Positions 18,239 to 26,792 of a stretch of DNA of 64,000 nt are shown piece by piece. The DNA lies in assembly GCA_040757715.1 (NCBI GenBank), contig JBFLWS010000008.1, positions 1 through 64,000 on the forward strand, written 5' to 3'. How positions within the stretch are numbered: the first letter of the stretch is position 1; each line of letters opens with the position of its first letter. The translations under genes and the position numbers were made by a program. Source of the DNA: CAIMFV01 sp040757715 (GTDB lineage Bacteria > Pseudomonadota > Alphaproteobacteria > Caulobacterales > Caulobacteraceae). The notes beneath the pieces were generated by a model. The model was not told the DNA's origin. It searched no databases and was given only the letters and a program-made list of their open reading frames with translations.

Positions 18239-18958
18239 ATGATGGATCAGCATGAGACGGATGGCGGCGGAAGCTCAGCGCGCATCCATCGTACCATCGC
18301 CCGCAATCTCGGCACCGCCATCTTGGCCGGTGAATACAAGCCGGGCGAAAAACTGGACGGCGAGATCGAGCGCTCAGAATCCCTGAACATTTCCCGCACG
18401 GCCTACCGCGAAGCCATCCGCATCCTCATCGCCAAAGGCATGATTGAAAGCAAACCCAAGGCGGGCACGCGAATCACGCCGCGCAAGAAGTGGAATCTGC
18501 TCGATCCCGAAGTCCTGGATTGGATGTTCTCGACGCGTCCGGACAAGAAATTTGTCGAGGACCTGTTCGAACTGCGCAACCAGATCGAGCCCAGCGCGGC
18601 GGCCCTGGCGGCCAAGCGACACACCGCCAATCAGCTGGCGGCGATGGACGAAGCCCTGCGCAACATGAAGAAATACGGTCTCGCCACCGCGGAAGGCCAG
18701 GAGGCGGACCAAATCTTCCACAGCGTGCTGTTGGAAGCGACGCACAACGAGGCTCTGGCCACACTGGCCAGCACCATCGGCGCAGCGGTGCGATGGACCA
18801 CCCGTTTCAAGCAGGAGCGCATGCCCAATCCCCGAGATCCGCTCGATGAGCATATTGCGTTGCGCGACGCCATCGCCTCTCGTGATCCTGAAGCGGCCAG
18901 CGCCAGAATGCGCGAGTTGCTGCACATGGCGCTGCAGGACATGGGCGAAAACCGCTAG
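18239..18958 (+). CDS. GntR-family transcriptional regulator, FadR/FCD subfamily
   Basis: A 239-residue DNA-binding regulator. The winged helix-turn-helix is at about 15-80 (RNLGTAILAGEYKPGEKL, SRTAYREAI). The all-helical FCD ligand domain is at about 100-230, with potential metal/ligand residues Asp157, His161, His205 and His229. FCD regulators sense organic acids or sugar acids, and binding of TNGT-N3-ACNA-type palindromes is typical of this subfamily. The TTGT-N3-ACAA sites near 11080, 19001, 22599 and 34000 are therefore its likely targets. The start ATG at 18239 follows GGAAAGGG; an immediately following ATG is in frame. It is the likely sensor of an intermediate of the oxidative sugar pathways encoded nearby. 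Confidence 0.92.
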   Translation: MMDQHETDGGGSSARIHRTIARNLGTAILAGEYKPGEKLDGEIERSESLNISRTAYREAIRILIAKGMIESKPKAGTRITPRKKWNLLDPEVLDWMFSTRPDKKFVEDLFELRNQIEPSAAALAAKRHTANQLAAMDEALRNMKKYGLATAEGQEADQIFHSVLLEATHNEALATLASTIGAAVRWTTRFKQERMPNPRDPLDEHIALRDAIASRDPEAASARMRELLHMALQDMGENR

Positions 18959-19000
18959 GCTCGCCTCTTCCCGGGGTGGTCGCCCTTGAACAACTCTCTT

Positions 19001-19011
19001 TTGTCGTACAA
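19001..19011. promoter_or_regulatory. Perfect GntR-like palindrome upstream of the second GH42
   Basis: TTGTCGTACAA is a perfect TTGT-N3-ACAA palindrome, 49-59 nt upstream of the chosen GH42 start and just after the GntR gene. Confidence 0.6.
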
Positions 19012-19059
19012 ATAAGCGAAGCTTTGCGCATCGCAAGTCCGACAAGAAGGGGCGCGACC

Positions 19060-21249
19060 ATGGGCGGGGTCACTTACACGAGCATGCCACAGCGCATGGG
19101 CCTCAAGAACGCTCTTTTACAAACGGCGCTGGCCGCAATCTTGTCGCTGCTGTCGCTGACGGCTCCCGCCACAGCTGCCGCACAGCCCCCATCCCCGGCG
19201 GTCAAACCCTTTTCGACCATCCTCTATGGGGCCGCCTACTACCACGAATACATGCCCTATGAGCGGCTGGATAAGGACATCGCCCTGATGAAGGCGGCGG
19301 GGTTCACGGTGGTGCGCATGGGCGAATCCACCTGGAGCCTGTGGGAGCCGGAAGACGGCCGCTTCGACTACGCCTGGATGGATCGGGTGGTGGAAGCCAT
19401 GGGCAAGGCGGGGATCAAGGTGATCCTCGGCACGCCCACCTATTCCGTGCCCGCCTGGATGGCGCATCAACACCCGGAAATCCTCGTCCGGCGTATGAAC
19501 GGCGACAGTCGCGGCGCTCCAGCCGCCTATGGCATGCGTCAGAACATGGATACTGACGCGCCCGCCTATCGCTTCTACGCTGAGCGGCTGATCCGTCATC
19601 TGGTGGCGCACTATCGCGACAACCCCGCCGTTATCGGCTGGCAAATCGACAATGAGACCTCCAGCTACGGCGCCGCCAACGACGATGTGTTCATCGGATT
19701 CCAGCATTATCTGGAGAAGAAGTTCGGCACGCCGGAGAACCTCAGCAAGGCCTGGTTCCTGAACTACTGGGGGCAGAACCTGCACAGCTGGGAAGACCTG
19801 CCCACTCGCGACGGCGCCCAAAGCACCGGCTACAAACTGGAATGGACCCGCTGGAGCCAGCACCGGGTCAGCGAATTTCTGCATTGGCAGGCGGGCTTGG
19901 TGCGCGAGCTGGCGCGGCCCGATCAGTTCGTCACCACCGACTTCGCCGGCGTCATGCACGGCGACGTCAATGAGGAGGATGTGGCCAGCGCCCTCGATAT
20001 GCCCTCCACCAACATCTACCACTGGGGGACGCAGGATCAGTACAACGGCTGGGACCAGACGCTGAATGCGGACTTCAGCCGCGCCCTGAAGGGCGGCAAT
20101 TTCCTCGTCACCGAGACCAACGCCCAGACCACCGACTGGTCGTCGTCGTTCCAGTATCCGCCCTATGACGGCCAGCTGCGCGAGGACGCCTACACGCACG
20201 TCTCCAACGGCGCCAACATGGTGGAGTACTGGCATTGGTCCTCCATCCACGCCAACCAGGAGACCTATTGGAAAGGCGTGTTGTCGCACGACCTCGAGCC
20301 CAATCGCATCTATGCGGAGGCCAGCCGCACCGCGCACGAGTTGCGGAAGATCGGGCCCAAGCTCGCCAACCTCCGCTTTCACAACGACGTGGCGATCCTG
20401 TGGAGCCGGGACTCCATGAATGCGCTAGGCGACATGCCCTTCGCCTCCAACAGCCAGTGGGGCGGCGGCGGGACCAAGGCCGACTATGCAGGTCTGGTGC
20501 GGCAGTTTCACCGCACGCTCTATGACCTCAATGTCGGCGCGGATTTTGTCTTTCCGGAAACCGTCGATTTCTCGCGCTACAAGCTGCTGATCGTCCCGGC
20601 GCTCTACATCGCCGACGACGCCCTCCTGCAGCGCATCTCCGACTATGTCCGCCACGGCGGTCACGTGCTGATGACCTTCAAGAGCGGCTTCGCCAACGAG
20701 AACGCCGCCGTGCGCTGGACCATGGCGCCAGGGCCGCTGCGCGCCGTGCTGGGCTTCCACTATCAGGAATTCTCCAACCTCGCCCAACCGCTGGCGCTCA
20801 AGGGCGATCCTTGGCAAGCGGGGAGCGAGAACAAGGTCAGCTATTGGGCCGAGTTGCTGGAGTGCGACACGGCCAAGCCCCTCGCCAGTTACGATCATCC
20901 CTTCTTCGGCCGTTGGCCCGCCATCACGCGCAATATCTTCGGCGCCGGCGAGGCGGTGTATGAAGGGACCTATCTCTCCGACAAGCTGCAGGCGGCGATC
21001 GTGAAATCGCTGCTCGACGAACTGAAACTGCTGGGACCGGATCAGGCCTTGCCGCCATCGCTGCACGTCCGCACGGCGTCCAACACTCTCGGCCGCGACG
21101 TGCATTTCTACTTCAACTACTCGGCCAAGCCCGCGACGCTCACCTATGCGCACAAGGCGGGCCACGATCTGCTCACCGGTCAAGCGGTCGCCGCCGACAA
21201 GACCATCAGCCTCGCGCCCTGGGACCTCGCCATCGTCGAGGAATACTAA
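19060..21249 (+). CDS. Exported GH42-type beta-galactosidase (second copy)
   Basis: About 729 residues; a signal segment at about 17-42 ends in ATAAAQ. The barrel has RMGESTWSLWEP (87-98), acid/base Glu199 (GWQIDNETSSYG) and nucleophile Glu352 (FLVTETNAQTTDW), followed by a GH42 trimerisation domain (LLIVPALYIADDALL) and a small C-terminal beta domain. It differs substantially from the GH42 at 7124-9193, so it is not a recent duplication. Start ATG 19060 follows AAGAAGGGGCG; starts further upstream would translate through the GntR-like operator. It probably removes beta-galactosyl or arabinopyranosyl residues in the periplasm. Confidence 0.88.
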   Translation: MGGVTYTSMPQRMGLKNALLQTALAAILSLLSLTAPATAAAQPPSPAVKPFSTILYGAAYYHEYMPYERLDKDIALMKAAGFTVVRMGESTWSLWEPEDGRFDYAWMDRVVEAMGKAGIKVILGTPTYSVPAWMAHQHPEILVRRMNGDSRGAPAAYGMRQNMDTDAPAYRFYAERLIRHLVAHYRDNPAVIGWQIDNETSSYGAANDDVFIGFQHYLEKKFGTPENLSKAWFLNYWGQNLHSWEDLPTRDGAQSTGYKLEWTRWSQHRVSEFLHWQAGLVRELARPDQFVTTDFAGVMHGDVNEEDVASALDMPSTNIYHWGTQDQYNGWDQTLNADFSRALKGGNFLVTETNAQTTDWSSSFQYPPYDGQLREDAYTHVSNGANMVEYWHWSSIHANQETYWKGVLSHDLEPNRIYAEASRTAHELRKIGPKLANLRFHNDVAILWSRDSMNALGDMPFASNSQWGGGGTKADYAGLVRQFHRTLYDLNVGADFVFPETVDFSRYKLLIVPALYIADDALLQRISDYVRHGGHVLMTFKSGFANENAAVRWTMAPGPLRAVLGFHYQEFSNLAQPLALKGDPWQAGSENKVSYWAELLECDTAKPLASYDHPFFGRWPAITRNIFGAGEAVYEGTYLSDKLQAAIVKSLLDELKLLGPDQALPPSLHVRTASNTLGRDVHFYFNYSAKPATLTYAHKAGHDLLTGQAVAADKTISLAPWDLAIVEEY

Positions 21250-21267
21250 CTTCGATCGGCCCGAGGT

Positions 21268-22323
21268 TCAGTCCTTCGCCGCGACGGCGTCAGTGCCGCG
21301 GTGCACCAGGGTGAAGGGGAAGGTGCGGCGATCTGAGCGCGGCGGCGCCCCGGCGCGATGCGAGGCCACCGCATCAAACAGCAGGTCCACCGCCGCACTA
21401 GCCATCTCCGCCACCGGCTGACGGACGGTGGTGAGCTCCGGCCAGATCGTCGTGGCCAGCGGCGTGTCGTCAAAGCCGCACACTGACAAGGCGCCGGGCA
21501 CGTCGATTCCCTTGCGATGGGCCACCGCCACAGTGGCGATCGCCATGTCGTCGTTACTGGCGAAGATCGCCGTGGGACGACGGGGCAAAGCAAGAAGCCG
21601 CTCGGCCGCATCAAGGCCGGACCGATAGGTGAAGTCGCCTTGGGCGAAATACTGAGGGTCGGGATCGATCCCCGCAGCGGCAAGCGCTGCGACATAGCCG
21701 TCGCGGCGGCGCGCGCTGGCGGTCTGAATCTGGCTGCCGACGATGAAGCCGATGCGCCTATGCCCCAGGGACAGAAGATGCTCGGTCATGGTTCGCGCGG
21801 CGGCGAAGTCGTCGATGCTGATGGAAATCAACCCTTCGATCGGCAGGCCGGAGGCCACCGCCGCCGCCGGCACGCCCGCCTCTTGCACCAGATCAAGCAG
21901 CGGCTGGGAATTGCACAAGGGCGGCGGCAGGATCAATGCATCGACGCCCGATTTCAAAAGGTGCCGAGCGGCGGCCAGCTCGCTTTCACCCGGATCGCAC
22001 TTTTCCACCAAGAGCTGCACGTCGCGGCGTTGGGCCTGATCGAGGCCGCCCACCAGAAATTCGCTCAGATAGGAGGCTGAGGGATTGGAATAGAGCAGTC
22101 CGATCGACACGCTACGGCCCCCGGCCAACCGTCGGGCGGCAATGTTGGGGGAATAGTGAAGCTGGGCGATGGCGCGCTCCACTGCGGCGCGGCGATCGGC
22201 GCTCACATTGTTGCCGCCATTCAATACGCGCGAGACCGTCATCGGCGAAACGCCCGCCTGACGCGCCACGTCGATTATCCGCGGGCCGTCCCCGCCGCGC
22301 CGATTGGATCGTTCCTTGGTCAC
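21268..22323 (-). CDS. LacI-family transcriptional regulator
   Basis: A 351-residue repressor. An N-terminal helix-turn-helix (IIDVARQAGVSPMTVSRVLN, about 16-35) and hinge (SPNIAARRLAGG) precede a periplasmic-binding-protein-like sugar domain (about 70-335; IGLLYSNPSASYLSEFL, FASNDDMAIATVAVA, VCGFDDTPLATTIWPELTTV). The start is GTG at 22323, with AAGGAG 12 nt upstream. It is divergent from GH3, and LacI-type palindromes flank both starts, which suggests autoregulation and control of the locus. The inducer is unknown, probably a mono- or oligosaccharide released by the locus enzymes. Confidence 0.93.
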   Translation of the reverse strand: MTKERSNRRGGDGPRIIDVARQAGVSPMTVSRVLNGGNNVSADRRAAVERAIAQLHYSPNIAARRLAGGRSVSIGLLYSNPSASYLSEFLVGGLDQAQRRDVQLLVEKCDPGESELAAARHLLKSGVDALILPPPLCNSQPLLDLVQEAGVPAAAVASGLPIEGLISISIDDFAAARTMTEHLLSLGHRRIGFIVGSQIQTASARRRDGYVAALAAAGIDPDPQYFAQGDFTYRSGLDAAERLLALPRRPTAIFASNDDMAIATVAVAHRKGIDVPGALSVCGFDDTPLATTIWPELTTVRQPVAEMASAAVDLLFDAVASHRAGAPPRSDRRTFPFTLVHRGTDAVAAKD

Positions 22324-22644
22324 GCTACCTGAAAGCTCCTTCGGGCCGTCGGCGAATCATCGCGATGATCGATCCTATAAGACGCTAACTCCCTGTCATT
22401 GTTGTAATATAGCGCCACCATATGGCCGTCCATCTTAGTCGTCGCTTTCGGACGGCGTCGAGGCTCCTGTTGGGGCGCATCACGGTTGTCGATAATCGAC
22501 GAGTCGCGCGCCGATGGGCGCAAACCTCGTCTGCGCCGGGTCTCGGCATCGCCAGGGCTTGAGGTGAAAAATCTACCTTGATGGCGTTACCATTTATTTT
22601 GTATGACAATACAGCATAGAAACGCACACCAAAGGGAGAGCAGT
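22324..22644. promoter_or_regulatory. Divergent regulatory region lacI / GH3
   Basis: 321 bp without a gene. It holds a degenerate LacI-like site near 22376-22391 (AAGACGCTAACT), one at 22407-22420 (ATATAGCGCCACCA), and a composite LacI + GntR site at 22579-22609 close to the GH3 start. The middle part (about 22425-22570) shows no further recognisable element. Confidence 0.6.
22579..22609. promoter_or_regulatory. Composite LacI-like plus GntR-like operator at the GH3 promoter
   Basis: TGATGGCGTTACCA (22579-22592) and TTGTATGACAA (22599-22609) are separated by 6 nt, 36-66 nt upstream of the GH3 ATG. Both match the locus consensus well. Confidence 0.65.
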
Positions 22645-25116
22645 ATGGTTCGAGTGGGTCACGCTTTGCACGCCGCTGCCGCCTGCCTCATGGCGGGGAC
22701 GAGTCTGGCGGTTGGCGCGACGTCGTTCGCCGCCGATGCGCAAACGACGTCGCCGCGCGGCCTCGCCCATGCGGATCGCTGGCCCGCCGCGCACAGCCAA
22801 GGCCTGGTCGATCGCGCCACTGAAGCGAAGATCAGCAAGATCATGGCCGGCATGTCGCTGGAGGAAAAGATCGGCCAAATGATCCAGGCCGACGTCGCCT
22901 CCATCAGCCCGGAGGATCTGCGCCATTATCCGTTAGGCAGCATCCTGGCGGGGGGCAGCTCGCCGCCGCTGGGCGCGCCGGACCGTTCCGCCGTGGGACC
23001 GTGGCTGGCCACGGTGCGGGCCTTCAGCACCGTGGCGCTGGAGAAGCGCAAGGGCCATACGCCGATCCCCATCATGTTCGGCATCGACGCGGTGCACGGC
23101 CACAACAATGTCGTGGGCGCTACGCTCTTCCCGCACAATTCCGCCCTCGGCGCCGCTCGCGATCCGGACCTGATGCGCCGCATCGGCAAGGCCACCGCTG
23201 AAGAAGTCGCCGCCACCGGTATGGACTGGGTGTTCGCCCCGACCCTCGCCGTGCCGCAGGACAGCCGCTGGGGCCGCACCTACGAAGGCTATTCTGAAGA
23301 CCCGGCCGTGGTGCGCGCCTATGCCGGCGCCATGATCGAGGGGCTTCAAGGCGAGCCTGGGAAAGGCACGCTGCAAGCAGGTCGCGTCTCGGCCACCGCC
23401 AAGCACTTCCTGGGCGACGGGGGCACCACCAACGGGATCGACCAGGGCGACACCGAGGCCGACGAAAGCCATCTGATCAGCCTCCACTCCGCCGGCTACC
23501 CGCCCGCCATCAAGGCCGGCGTGCGCACGGTCATGGCCAGCTTCAACAGCTGGCAAGGGGCGAAGATGCACGGCAACAAAAGCCTGCTCACCGACGTGCT
23601 GAAGAAGAAGATGGGCTTCGAGGGCTTCATCATCGGCGACTGGAACGGCCACGGCCAGGTGCCCGGCTGCTCCAACACCGATTGCCCCACCGCCTTCAAC
23701 GCGGGGCTCGACATGGCCATGGCGCCGGACAGCTGGAAGGGACTGTTCGACAACACCCTGAAGGAAGCGCGCGCCGGCAAGATCCCCAAGGCGCGGATCG
23801 ACGACGCGGTGCGGCGCATCCTGCGGGTGAAGCTGAAGTCGGGCCTGTTCGACACCCATCGGCCCTTCGAGCATCATCCCGAAGTGATCGGCTCGCCCGA
23901 GCACCGCGCCATCGCCCGCCAAGCCGTGCGCGAGTCCCTGGTGCTGCTGAAGAACAATGGCGTCCTGCCCCTGAAGGCTTCGTCCCACGTGCTGGTGGCG
24001 GGCGAGGCGGCGAATGACATCGGGCTGCAATCGGGCGGCTGGACCCTGTCCTGGCAAGGCGACGGCAACACCAATGCTGATTTCCCCAACGGCCAATCCA
24101 TCTATTCAGGCATCGCCGAAGCCATGAAGGCGAGCGGCGGCAAGGCGACCTTGAGCGTCGACGGCAGATACAGCGAAAAGCCCGACGCAGCCATCGTCGT
24201 GTTCGGCGAGAAGCCTTATGCCGAAGGCCTGGGAGATATCGGCACCATGTCCTTCAGCGCTGCTGATCAGGCCTCGCTGGCCCTGCTGCGCAAGTTGAAG
24301 GCGGCGGGGATTCCGGTGGTCACGGTGTTCCTGTCCGGCCGGCCGCTGTGGACCAATCCGGAGCTCAATCAGTCCGACGCCTTTGTCTCCGCGGGCCTGC
24401 CAGGCAGTGAAGGCCCCGGCATAGCCGATGTGATCGTCGGTGACGCCAAGGGCCGGCCGCGCCACGACTTCAAGGGCAAGCTCTCCTATGTGTGGCCGGC
24501 GGAAGCGGGCCAATTCCAGCACAACGGCGGTCGGTCCGGCGAACCATCGCTCTTCCCGCTGGGCTATGGGCTGAGCTACGCCCACGGCGGCAAGGTGGGC
24601 CCGCTCAGTGAAGATCCGAAGTTCAGCGGCATCACCGCCAACAAGTCGCTCTACTTCGCCGACGGCAAGATTCCGGCCCCGTTCAGCCTGGTTCTCGGCG
24701 AGGGCGTGACAAGCCGGATGACCGATTCCGCCACTCGTCAGGAGGGCGCGCTGCAGCTGACCTGGCGCGACGGCGCTTCGGCCAAGGCCTCCATCGATGG
24801 CGCCGACATTGATCTGACCAAGGAAACCAACGCTGAGGTGATGCTGGAAGCGACCTATCGTGTGGATCGCGCCCCCGCCGGTCATGCGACCCTGGCCATG
24901 GGCTGGGGAACCGTCGACGCTCGCGAGATCTTCGCCGCTGGCGAAGGTTGGCGCACCGTGCGCCTGCCGCTCAAGTGCTTTGTCGATCGCGGCGGCACGG
25001 CCGGGCATATGCATCCGGTGTTCACGTTGAGCGCCACCGGGCCCTTTACGGTGTCCATCGCCTCGGTCCGCCTCGTGCCCCAGGCGCCGGGCGGCGTCTG
25101 CCCGGCTGAAAAGTGA
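22645..25116 (+). CDS. Exported GH3 beta-glucosidase / glucan exohydrolase (ExoP-like)
   Basis: An 823-residue GH3 enzyme with a signal peptide (cleavage near SFAADAQ). It has a barrel domain with GIDAVHGHNN (147-155) and KHFLGDGGTT (253-262), nucleophile Asp332 in FIIGDWNGHGQV, the alpha/beta sandwich domain (ESLVLLKNNGVLPLK onward), and a C-terminal ~170-residue beta domain typical of ExoP-type enzymes. It is likely to cleave glucosyl residues from cello- or xyloglucan-derived oligosaccharides in the periplasm. RBS AGGGAGAG precedes ATG 22645. It heads a rightward operon with GH35 and the SGNH esterase (gaps 11 and 9 nt). Confidence 0.92.
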   Translation: MVRVGHALHAAAACLMAGTSLAVGATSFAADAQTTSPRGLAHADRWPAAHSQGLVDRATEAKISKIMAGMSLEEKIGQMIQADVASISPEDLRHYPLGSILAGGSSPPLGAPDRSAVGPWLATVRAFSTVALEKRKGHTPIPIMFGIDAVHGHNNVVGATLFPHNSALGAARDPDLMRRIGKATAEEVAATGMDWVFAPTLAVPQDSRWGRTYEGYSEDPAVVRAYAGAMIEGLQGEPGKGTLQAGRVSATAKHFLGDGGTTNGIDQGDTEADESHLISLHSAGYPPAIKAGVRTVMASFNSWQGAKMHGNKSLLTDVLKKKMGFEGFIIGDWNGHGQVPGCSNTDCPTAFNAGLDMAMAPDSWKGLFDNTLKEARAGKIPKARIDDAVRRILRVKLKSGLFDTHRPFEHHPEVIGSPEHRAIARQAVRESLVLLKNNGVLPLKASSHVLVAGEAANDIGLQSGGWTLSWQGDGNTNADFPNGQSIYSGIAEAMKASGGKATLSVDGRYSEKPDAAIVVFGEKPYAEGLGDIGTMSFSAADQASLALLRKLKAAGIPVVTVFLSGRPLWTNPELNQSDAFVSAGLPGSEGPGIADVIVGDAKGRPRHDFKGKLSYVWPAEAGQFQHNGGRSGEPSLFPLGYGLSYAHGGKVGPLSEDPKFSGITANKSLYFADGKIPAPFSLVLGEGVTSRMTDSATRQEGALQLTWRDGASAKASIDGADIDLTKETNAEVMLEATYRVDRAPAGHATLAMGWGTVDAREIFAAGEGWRTVRLPLKCFVDRGGTAGHMHPVFTLSATGPFTVSIASVRLVPQAPGGVCPAEK

Positions 25117-25127
25117 GACTCTGCGTC

Positions 25128-26783
25128 ATGCGAAACTTGATGAAGGCGGGGCTCGCGGCGGCCTTGCTCGCCGCCACCAGCGGAAGCGCTCTGGCGCAAT
25201 CGGGCCCGACGCCCCTTCCCCGCATCGAAACGCGCAACGGCCACCATGCGCTGATGGTGGATGGCGCACCGTTCCTGATGCTCGGGGCGCAGGTCAATAA
25301 CGCGTCGAACTATCCGGCCATGCTGCCGGAGGTCTGGCCGACCATCGAACAGCTGCACGCCAACACGGTGGAGATTCCCGTGGCGTGGGAGCAAATCGAA
25401 CCTCGCGAAGGACAGTTCGACTTCTCCTATCTCGATACGCTGTTGAAAGAGGCGCGCCAGCGCCACATGCGCCTGGTGCTGTTATGGTTCGGCACCTGGA
25501 AGAACACCGCGCCCTCCTACGCCCCGGCCTGGGTGAAGCTCGATCCCAAGCGCTTTCCGCACATGGTCGACGCCCACGGGAACATGCACTACGCGCTGAC
25601 GCCGCATTCGCGGACCACGCTCGAGGCCGACAAGCGGGCCTTTGTCCGCTTGATGGACTATCTCAAGGCCAACGATCCCGACAACACGGTGATCATGATC
25701 CAGCCGGAGAACGAAGTCGGCAGCTATGGCAGCGTGCGCGACTTCGCCCCCGCGGCGCAGAAGCTGTTTGACGGGCAAGTACCGGCCGCCCTGCTGAAAC
25801 AGGTGCATAAGAAGCCCGGGACCTGGCGTCAGGTGTTCGGCTCGGACGCTGACGAGTTCTTCCACGCCTGGTCCATCGCCGCCTACGTCAATGAGATCGC
25901 TACGGCGGGCAAGGCGGTGAAGAACCTGCCCATGTATATGAACTGCGCCCTCCCCTCGGCCTTCGGTCGCCAGAACGCGGCTACCTACGCCAGCGGCGGG
26001 CCCAATCAGTTTGTGATCGATGTCTACAAGGCGGCGGCGCCGGCCATCGATGTGGTGGCGCCGGACATCTATGTCCGCGACCACGCCGCCTACATGACCT
26101 ATCTTGGCGCCTATGCCCGGCCGGACAACGCGTTGTTCGTGCCCGAGACCGGCAATGATCGCGACTACGCCCGCTACTTCTTCGCGGTGACGGGTAAGGG
26201 GGGCATCGGCTTCGCCCCCTTCGGCATGGATCAGACCGGCTTCTTCAACTATCCGCTGGGCGCCAAGGAACTCGACCCGGCGACCGTCGAAGCCTTCGCC
26301 CGCAACTACCGTCTCTTCGCCCCCATGCAGCGCGAATGGGCGCAATGGGCTCTTGCTGGTCACACCTGGGGCTCGGACGAGCCCACCGACCCGAAGGCGG
26401 AGCACAAGGAGGTGCTTCACCTTGGGAAATATGACCTCGCCGCCACCTACGGCCAGTTACAGTTCGGCTGGGATGCGCCTACCGGCAATCCCCAGCCCAC
26501 GGGCGGCGTCGCGGTGGCGCAGTCCGGCGACAACGAGTTCATCGTCACGGGCTATGACGCCCGCGTCGCCTTCTCCCTGGCTCATCCCGCTGAGCGGGAA
26601 AACCTGATGATGCTGCGGGTCGAGGAGGGATATTTCGACCATGGCAAGTGGGTGTTCCGCCGGGTGTGGAACGGCGACCTGACCGACTATGGCCTCACCT
26701 TCACCAAGCGCGAGCAGGTGTTGAAGATCACCCTCGCCACCTTCCGCGGCATGGCGCCGATCCCCGTCGGCAACCCCAACTAA
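25128..26783 (+). CDS. Exported GH35 beta-galactosidase with DUF5597 C-terminal domain
   Basis: A 551-residue enzyme resembling Cellvibrio Bgl35A, the beta-galactosidase of its xyloglucan locus. Shared stretches include MLGAQVNNASNYPA, WEQIEPREGQFDFSYLDT and LLWFGTWKN. The acid/base is Glu196 (IQPENEVGSYG) and the nucleophile Glu340 (LFVPETGND). A C-terminal DUF5597-like region starts near residue 370. The signal peptide ends near ALAQSG. I chose ATG 25128; a GTG at 25113 overlaps the GH3 stop and is an alternative without a good signal-peptide start. It would remove galactose from galactosylated xyloglucan oligosaccharides after transport across the outer membrane. Confidence 0.88.
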   Translation: MRNLMKAGLAAALLAATSGSALAQSGPTPLPRIETRNGHHALMVDGAPFLMLGAQVNNASNYPAMLPEVWPTIEQLHANTVEIPVAWEQIEPREGQFDFSYLDTLLKEARQRHMRLVLLWFGTWKNTAPSYAPAWVKLDPKRFPHMVDAHGNMHYALTPHSRTTLEADKRAFVRLMDYLKANDPDNTVIMIQPENEVGSYGSVRDFAPAAQKLFDGQVPAALLKQVHKKPGTWRQVFGSDADEFFHAWSIAAYVNEIATAGKAVKNLPMYMNCALPSAFGRQNAATYASGGPNQFVIDVYKAAAPAIDVVAPDIYVRDHAAYMTYLGAYARPDNALFVPETGNDRDYARYFFAVTGKGGIGFAPFGMDQTGFFNYPLGAKELDPATVEAFARNYRLFAPMQREWAQWALAGHTWGSDEPTDPKAEHKEVLHLGKYDLAATYGQLQFGWDAPTGNPQPTGGVAVAQSGDNEFIVTGYDARVAFSLAHPAERENLMMLRVEEGYFDHGKWVFRRVWNGDLTDYGLTFTKREQVLKITLATFRGMAPIPVGNPN

Positions 26784-26792
26784 GAGACCAAG